Source: Heterostelium album PN500 (lineage: Eukaryota > Evosea > Eumycetozoa > Acytosteliales > Acytosteliaceae). From it: a stretch of 64,000 bases of DNA. Below are positions 57,870-64,000 of the stretch, one piece after another; the first letter of the stretch is position 1, and the number at the start of each line of letters is the position of its first letter. A program made the translations under genes and the position numbers. The notes under the pieces are model-generated. The model did no database searches, was not told the DNA's origin, and saw only the letters and a list, made by a program, of their open reading frames with translations. The stretch lies in NCBI RefSeq assembly GCF_000004825.1, contig NW_008805065.1:1922001-1986000 (forward strand), given 5' to 3'.

Positions 57870-58673
57870 TTAGGAATATAAATATTTTTTCTTTCGATGT
57901 GAAAGATTCATGTCAATCCCTGATGAACGATTTGTTTTTCTTTTTATGTTACTTTTTTTCGTATTTTTGAAATACGGAATTCTTTCGTTTCCTTTGATAT
58001 AGTCAATGATTTCTTGATTTATCTTGAATCCATAATTATCCAAAAGATCTGATGAAACAGGTCCTTCAGTTCGATTTTCATAGAGGAATTTCAGGATTTG
58101 GAATTGATTGTTTCTGGCTGCATTGTCGAATGTTTCACTTGAACATTGAGTTCCAGTAGAGAGAAGAAATTTCATGATTGATAGATTTCCAAAATGTGCT
58201 GCGTCATTCGTTGCATTGTGATTATCCTCAGAGATATTGTATTTGACGATGAATCTGACCGCTGCCATATTACCATTGGATACTGCTTTCTCCATAGATT
58301 CAAAATATTCGTGCTTATGATGATATGTTTCGTCATGATTACAACTATTCTCCAGTTCTTTGAGATAGTGCATAGCCATGAAGTTTGAATTCTCCAAAAA
58401 TCTAGAAAATGAACGCGACAATTGATTGGATGGACAAATCGGCCATTCTCTCTCTGGATTGTCTTCAAGTGTTCTCTTTAATAAATCTGTCAGACAATGA
58501 ACCATGTCAATTCTGTGAACGACATTATCAATATTATTAATAATTTTATGTGGTAGCAAATGTTGGCAATGATGATGATCTACAAGATATTGAACCAATG
58601 GGAGGTTTTCATTTAAACAAGCAGTTTTTAGTAAAGATTCATCCCTCTTTTCTTGATCTATAAACTCTTCCTT
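57870..58673 (-). pseudogene. 5'-truncated tandem copy of the ankyrin-like gene at 58893
   Basis: The frame opens after an in-frame TGA (58674-58676) and has no ATG until well inside the homologous region (IDMVHCL, near 58505). From NENLPLVQYLVDHH on it matches the C-terminal third of the neighbouring 741-aa protein: RIDMVHCLTDLLKRT, FLENSNFMAMHYL, EKAVSNGNMAAVRFI, CSSETFDNAARNNQ and KFLYENRTEGPVSS. It then ends in a different basic tail. The uninterrupted frame of 267 codons suggests a recent partial duplication or that a shorter protein from an internal Met is made. No upstream exon is evident in the 220 bp to the next gene. Confidence 0.75.
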
Positions 58674-58892
58674 TCAAGGGAATAATTTTACTATGTTGTC
58701 TTGTTGATTAATATAAACTCTGAGCTTTTATTTTCATACCAATCTTACAGTCTTTTAACTTGCAAAATAAAATTGGTAAAAATAAAAATATAAATAAAAA
58801 ACTTTACAATTAAATTATTTGTTTATTTGAAAAAAAACATAGTTTGTTTTTGAGAAGTATCACCATAGCAGACACTTCTATTGTAATTTAGA

Positions 58893-61118
58893 TCAATAAT
58901 TAGTTTTTTGTTTTTTGTTTCTTTTGGTTTGTTTAAACGGCTTTCTCTCATGTCCTTCGATAAAATCAATGATTTCTTGATCTATATTGAAATTGCCAAG
59001 ACCTGAGGAAACAGGTCCTTCAGTTCGATTTTCATAGAGGAATTTCAAGATTTCATAGTGATTGTTTTTGGCTGCAGTGTCGAAAGTATCACTTGAACAT
59101 TGAGCTCCTGTGGAATGAAGAAACTTCATGATTGAGATATGTCCAAACTCTGCGGCGTAATCCATTCCAGAGTGATTGTCCATTGAAAGATTGTATTTGT
59201 CGATGAATCTGACCGCTGCCAGATTACCATTAGATACGGCTTTCTCCATGAGTTCGTTTTCCCTAAAATATGCTTCGTCATGATTACAACTACTGGCCAG
59301 TTCATTGAGATAGTGCATTGCCATGAAGTTGGAATTCTCCAACAAACGAGCAAATTCAAGTGATAATTGACATGTTGGACAACGGAGATTTTTTCTTTCT
59401 GGATCGCTTTCAACTATTCTCCTTAACGCATCTGCCAGACAACGAACCATATCCATTCTGTGACCGACATTTACAATATTATGAATAATTTTATATGGTA
59501 ATAAAGGTTGATTATCTAAAAGATATTGAACCATTGGGAGGTTCTCTTCTATACAAGAAGATTTGAAAACTAATTCTGTTCTTTGTTGACTTAACAAGTT
59601 TTTCTTTGTCTCGTATATCCATTTAACCATATTAACGGATCCTGATTCAACTGCCATTGAAAGATTAAGATTCCAATCCAACTCCGAATGGTTAGTGTCG
59701 GTTTCCAGAATATACTCTAGAAACTCCAATTGTCCGAAGGAACATGCTTGTGCCACTCTCGTAGAGAGTGATAAACCCGAACTCTTGCTTTGGAAAACGT
59801 TATAAAGATCTTTTAATTCAATGTATCCATTTTGAATGATAATACTGATTCCCAATATCGTCAAAACTGCTGGATATACACTGTATAGATATCTGACCAT
59901 TTCGATATAACCGTACCCCAATGCATATCTATCGAATGGATGCGACAAAATATCATCCCAATCACTGAATCCTTCTTCAATGAAAGTGTTTATGATCTTT
60001 TTTACCAAAGGTAAATGATTGTATTGGATTGCATACTCCAAACATTCTTTTCTCATGAGCTCCTGTCTGTTACTAGTAAGATAGTCCAATGCTTCAAATT
60101 GTGAATTTTCAAACGCTTCCATTACTACTTTATATGAACATTGGATATCATTACAGTTTTCGTGGAGATATTTCAACATCTTCATGTTACCAACTCGAAC
60201 TGCATGATTATACGCATCACTAGATAATCTATAACTACTGTTGTCATAACAAAACCGCAGCAACTCTAAATCACCATTTTCACCAACAATGTCAATTGCC
60301 TGCTGATCTAGCTCCAAATGTTTGTCTTTGACCAAGTATTTCACCAGATCTATTCTTCCACTTTTCATTGCAGCATACATAACATATCCAAGTGCATCAG
60401 AGTATTTGGTATCGAATAGGTGGTCTATCAACTTTGTATCACTACATTTGACATCCATTTCACCAATTGAATCTTCTACCAGATCAGCTTTGATTGCACC
60501 ATGCTCATAAAGGTATAACACAACATCGGTATAACCATTGGATATCGCTACTCCATAGGCAGTATAGGCATCAATTCGATCCTCCGAATTCTCCATTAGG
60601 AATTTAACAGTCTCCAAATGTCCATTAGATGCTGCCTCAACCAAGTTTGATTCAATAAAGATTGAACCACCATAACTTTCTTCACCAGCATTCGCCAATC
60701 TTCTGATAGTCTCGATATCACCTGCTTTACATGCATCTTCAATACTCTTACGATTAAATGATCGATCAGCCAACACCAACTCATCTATATACTCTGAATA
60801 GTTGTCTACAATGTGATAGACCCATTTGTCTTGATCCTGGTAACGACACTTCCCAAGTGCTTTACTCATCAATGATGTATATGCCAAAATAGCATATCTA
60901 TTCTCATATTCTTCTCTCTCCAACACTGATAACGAACTAAAAAACTGATCGAAATAAGCATACTCCAATAATTGAGATGGCTCTTCACATAACTCTAACC
61001 AAGTAAATAGCCTTAACTTTGTTTGATCAATGATTCTTTTATTGATTTCTTTTACATAACTAAACAAAAGACTCCTAATCACTACCGAATTTATTATAAT
61101 CTTAAATTGACTATTCAT
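58893..61118 (-). CDS. Ankyrin-like repeat protein
   Basis: Single exon, 741 aa. It is built almost wholly of ankyrin-type units: EAASNGHLETVKFLMEN, AISNGYTDVVLYLYEHG, AAMKSGRIDLVKYLVKD, HAVRVGNMKMLKYLHEN, EKAVSNGNLAAVRFI and YAAEFGHISIMKFLHST. The first about 100 residues include an F-box-like or leading helical segment (VIRSLLFSYVKEINKR). The basic tail (KPFKQTKRNKKQKTNY) could act as a nuclear signal. The family is expanded in dictyostelids, often in tandem. Its 3' part is duplicated immediately downstream. Protein-binding scaffold inferred. Confidence 0.82.
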   Translation of the reverse strand: MNSQFKIIINSVVIRSLLFSYVKEINKRIIDQTKLRLFTWLELCEEPSQLLEYAYFDQFFSSLSVLEREEYENRYAILAYTSLMSKALGKCRYQDQDKWVYHIVDNYSEYIDELVLADRSFNRKSIEDACKAGDIETIRRLANAGEESYGGSIFIESNLVEAASNGHLETVKFLMENSEDRIDAYTAYGVAISNGYTDVVLYLYEHGAIKADLVEDSIGEMDVKCSDTKLIDHLFDTKYSDALGYVMYAAMKSGRIDLVKYLVKDKHLELDQQAIDIVGENGDLELLRFCYDNSSYRLSSDAYNHAVRVGNMKMLKYLHENCNDIQCSYKVVMEAFENSQFEALDYLTSNRQELMRKECLEYAIQYNHLPLVKKIINTFIEEGFSDWDDILSHPFDRYALGYGYIEMVRYLYSVYPAVLTILGISIIIQNGYIELKDLYNVFQSKSSGLSLSTRVAQACSFGQLEFLEYILETDTNHSELDWNLNLSMAVESGSVNMVKWIYETKKNLLSQQRTELVFKSSCIEENLPMVQYLLDNQPLLPYKIIHNIVNVGHRMDMVRCLADALRRIVESDPERKNLRCPTCQLSLEFARLLENSNFMAMHYLNELASSCNHDEAYFRENELMEKAVSNGNLAAVRFIDKYNLSMDNHSGMDYAAEFGHISIMKFLHSTGAQCSSDTFDTAAKNNHYEILKFLYENRTEGPVSSGLGNFNIDQEIIDFIEGHERKPFKQTKRNKKQKTNY

Positions 61119-61339
61119 TCTAAATCTATTTAATAAACAAACTCTTCATTTTTTAAAAATAACAATATCTTTATTTTGTTTTTTTTGCAACTGCCGAGAA
61201 GTTGCTTATACATGCAATTTCCGCTAAAACGTCAACTTTATTTTTTTCTGGAAATAATTAAGACTGACTAATTCTAAGTAAAAGAAACACCCAATAATCG
61301 TGTACTATGAGTTGGCGTATAATAATGTGAACCACCAGC

Positions 61340-61576
61340 ATGGAAATGGAAGTATTCGAATATATAGGTGAGAGAATGAAGATGTTGCAGGCAGCTAGTT
61401 CTCAAGAAAACATTAATACATGTCTAGTTTCGCTATCTTACATAGTAGTTGGTTTGTGCAATTTATTTTTATACATTTATTATGTTTTGTTTTGTTTTTT
61501 TTTAATGATTGTGAAGATCATAATATTGTTGTTTGGTTGTTTGTTGTTGATTGTGTTTTCGATATCGATTGAATGA
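61340..61576 (+). CDS. Possible small membrane protein, 78 aa
   Basis: Starts MEMEVFEYIGERMKMLQ, with a soluble helix of about 30 residues, then two hydrophobic stretches (LYIYYVLFCFFLMIV; IIILLFGCLLLIVFS). The first half (61340-61455) is clearly richer in GC than its flanks and codon-like; the second half is T-rich and could be 3' untranslated or spliced sequence. It ends 12 bp before the 3' end of the convergent gene at 61589. A TATAATAA lies about 25 nt upstream. Confidence 0.35.
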   Translation: MEMEVFEYIGERMKMLQAASSQENINTCLVSLSYIVVGLCNLFLYIYYVLFCFFLMIVKIIILLFGCLLLIVFSISIE

Positions 61577-61588
61577 TGATTGATTTGT

Positions 61589-62287
61589 CTATGCTTTCTT
61601 GTGTGGATATCTAAACTTGTTCAATCCTTGAATTTCATTTTGAGTGTTGTTGGTGAGGTGTGAGATGTAGAGACATCCAATGAGGAATACACTGTTGACG
61701 CCTAGCGTCCAGAGACTGGTGAAGAGTGAACCGGTCGAGAGGTACAGCAAGAGCGAACCAAAGAATGTAAAGACCGAGCTGATCAACATGATCCACTTCT
61801 TGATGAATCCCTTTACAAAGCCGGGATACATTGCAATGCCACCGGCGATAAAAGCCGACGCCGACATCCACTCCAACCAAAACAATATGAACGACGAAAA
61901 CTTTGCTCGCAGTATGCCATGTGCCTCGTTCTCAAACGGCAACACTGTAAAAGGTAAAACTGCACAACATATCTTTAAAGCTCCAAAAACAAATCCAACT
62001 ACACTAATTATTTTCTATAATTACAAAGATTTACAAAAGTTAGTTAACTAAACTAAAGTTAAAGATATTTTAATAAACAAATTGAAACATACTAAATATA
62101 ATAAATTTATATTTTGATCTTTCTCTAATAATGATGAAATTAAATCTTTTTGTTCTATTTTAAATATTAATAAAGTTAGTTTCTTTAAATGATAAGTAAT
62201 GCGTCATTCAATCGTGTTTTATTTAACATTACCATCATCATCTAAATAATCACTATCTAACTCATTTCTCTTTTGTCTTCTACTCAT
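61589..62287 (-). CDS. Multi-pass membrane protein, unrecognised
   Basis: Exon 1 probably starts at the ATG at 62287 (MSRRQKRNELDSDYLDDD), with a GTAATG donor at 62232. Exon 2 begins at either 61998 (acceptor GTAG, phase matches) or 62014 (acceptor TATAG, requiring a weak GTTAAA donor) and ends at 61589. The product is about 155 aa with four hydrophobic segments (VGFVFGALKICCAVL; FILFWLEWMSASAFIAGGIA; IMLISSVFTFFGSLLLYL; LWTLGVNSVFLIGCLYI) and a short polar tail ending YPHKKA. The acidic/basic N-terminus would be cytosolic. Size and topology recall TMEM50-like proteins, but no diagnostic motif is recognised. Confidence 0.6.
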
Positions 62288-62556
62288 TTTATTTGTATTT
62301 CTATTTATATATATTTAAATGTTGTTTAATATCTATTGTTTTATATGTTGCTTTATATTGATTGTGTTGTTTTTAATTAAAAAAAAATGAAGATCATTGA
62401 GGTGACTCACCTATTTTAAGTTGTTTTTTTCATTTTTCAAATAATTTTAAAATTAAAGGTGAAAACCAAAAAGGCAAAATATTGATTTTTCAAATCAGTT
62501 GGATTTTTGGACGAATCGATCGAAAAACAAATAATAATATTTGGAAATAGAGAGAT

Positions 62557-63838
62557 ATGGATAAAATAGAAAGATACATGGAATCTGACACCAAAGAACC
62601 ATTTATAGATAATAATTTTTGTTGGGTCTATACTTATCTACCTGGATTGAGATCAATGCATGAGAATGGCATTCAAGATATTCCACCAATTGCATTTCCT
62701 TTGGAGTGTGACCTGAGAGAGATACAAACCAAATTGAAAACGGTGGACAGCTACATATCCACTCGTTACAATGTGGTGAAAATCAAGGAGAACTCGCATC
62801 AGCGTGCAATGGAGTTGACACCCTACTTCAGGATGTCGTTCGACGAAGTCATTTGGTATCTGTCGAGCGATGGCGGAGTATACCTCTGCAAATCATATAA
62901 CTGCTATCAGCTGTGTGCTCACTCCAAGGCAGAGTTTGACACACGGATTGCAATAGAGTCGTCGCTCTACTACAAGTTGGTGCGTGCCATTGGCTATGAA
63001 ACCAATGTAATGCGCAGTATGATAGTACCTCTCGTTCCAAAGTTGAAACTCGACAGCATCGAATCTCTCTACTTTCAATTCTATCTTGTCAAACCATTAA
63101 GAGAGTTATTATACGAAAGGTAAGTAATAAATAATAATAATTATTAGAAAAAAACAAAAAAACTGGAAAAAAATAGAAAGTTTTCAGAAAAATATCTAAA
63201 ATTACAATGTTTTTTTTCTCTTATCTATAACTAACTAAAATTTTACAATTACAAGTATATCAAATGAGTTTACAGGTACAAGAACAGTGATAGATGACTT
63301 TGTATGGTTTGGAACTGAAATTCCTGGTGTAAGAGAAGGTGGTACTTCCTATCACCAATATTTATCTGTACCACCTATTAAAAATCAAACGTCAAGAGAT
63401 TTAAATGAAATTAAATCACCAACTTCTTGTATACTTTTGGATGATGATAATTCAATTGAAGTTAAAGTTCAACATATTACAATGAAATCATTTTATTCTG
63501 ATCCAGTAAGTTTAAAAACTGTTAAAAAAACAAAAAACATTTGTTAATAATCATCTTGTTCCATTCATTCTTAGGCTCGTAATATAAATTGGTATTTAGG
63601 TAGTGATAATAAAGTTTATTATTCTGATGATTTTAAAGAGTTTAGATTAACTGCTAATTCAAAAGAGGAATTCGAAAGTAGAATTACTATAGAGGCATCT
63701 CTATGTGAGAAATTAAATACTCTAAAGATGGAAAATGCCAATATATCAAAAGAGATCATAGAACAAAACAAACATATAATGATAGATGAAGAGTTAAACT
63801 ACATTGATTACTATTTTCAAATCAACAACAATATATAA
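62557..63838 (+). CDS. Protein with two related halves, unrecognised
   Basis: Three exons: 62557-63119, 63256-63505 and 63575-63838; 358 aa. No signal peptide or membrane segment. The two halves resemble each other: FCWVYTYLPGLRSMHENGI with FVWFGTEIPGVREGGTSY, and WYLSSDGGVYLCKSYNCYQL plus SKAEFDTRIAIESSLYYKLV with WYLGSDNKVYYSDDFKEFRL plus SKEEFESRITIEASLCEKLN. The first exon is far richer in GC than exons 2 and 3. It is likely a dictyostelid-specific protein with a duplicated domain; function unknown. Confidence 0.7.
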
Positions 63839-64000
63839 AAATAAAATTTTTAATTAATATAAGATACAAAAGAACCTGCAGGAGTAATAATATTTTAATA
63901 AAAAAATGAACTTCCGTCATGAAATGTATCAATACTCTATCTCAATGAAAATACTCCGATTAATCTATCAACCTTAGTACTGCTATAACAATATATTGTT
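63839..64000. other. Window end, no gene assigned
   Basis: A 23-codon frame at 63906 (MNFRHEMYQYS...) is too short to support; the rest is AT-rich. Confidence 0.4.

Noticed and set aside
63906-63977. 23-codon frame near the window end
   Set aside because: Too short and cut near the edge; no supporting evidence.
1-64000. Searched by eye for tRNA, rRNA, snRNA, reverse transcriptase, integrase, transposase and long terminal repeats
   Set aside because: No T-arm signature, no catalytic motif of a mobile element and no long terminal repeat pair was found; the repeats in 1-9 kb are tied to a host gene family.

Overview
The window is nuclear DNA of a dictyostelid social amoeba. The evidence is very AT-rich intergenic DNA with long A and T runs, short AT-rich introns (about 60-120 nt, GTAAGT/GTATGT donors), exons clearly richer in GC than their surroundings, and poly-Asn/poly-Gln runs inside proteins. 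Degenerate ankyrin-type proteins, a Pmp-like beta-helix surface protein and an RWP-RK factor fit the same group. Codon usage and gene content look more like a group 1 or 2 dictyostelid (Cavenderia- or Heterostelium-like) than D. discoideum. The species cannot be fixed from sequence alone.

Region by region. 1-9.1 kb holds four copies of an unrecognised gene family: three on the minus strand (the first cut by the window edge) and one broken copy on the plus strand. Every copy has a 28-nt first exon encoding MGQSASVSR. Repeated non-coding DNA lies between them, and a beta-helix membrane protein gene sits inside the array. 9.4-13.2 kb holds gene debris, a small basic two-exon gene and an ankyrin-like gene. 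13.3-15.2 kb is a six-exon GPAT3/4-type acyltransferase. 17.6-18.1 kb is an R-SNARE without the zero-layer arginine. 18.5-19.3 kb is an RWP-RK factor. A 4.4-kb gene-poor stretch leads to a CTDSPL2 phosphatase (23.7-25.6 kb) and a mitochondrial Trp-tRNA synthetase (26.1-27.5 kb). 27.9-32.7 kb is an apparent iron/redox neighbourhood: a double-CDGSH protein, a CCC1/VIT1-like transporter and a CDGSH-cytochrome b5 fusion ending in a CaaX box. 34.5-36.2 kb is Arp4. 37.3-43.4 kb is a pair of paralogous membrane metallophosphoesterases separated by a B-box protein. 44.5-49.3 kb is SMARCAL1, with a GRF-like zinc finger and a striking run of sumoylation-type motifs. 49.5-52.2 kb is a ten-exon receptor-like membrane protein. 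53.8-57.8 kb is a probable HPS3 homologue. 57.9-61.1 kb is an ankyrin-like gene with a 5'-truncated tandem copy. 61.3-63.8 kb holds small membrane-protein genes and an unrecognised protein with an internal duplication.

How genes may work together. HPS3 (BLOC-2), the SNARE and the membrane phosphoesterases all point to endolysosomal traffic, but they are scattered and no operon-like logic is expected in this genome. The CDGSH / VIT-like / CDGSH-b5 trio is the one neighbourhood where function and proximity coincide. I saw no tRNA, rRNA, CRISPR array, reverse transcriptase, integrase or transposase.
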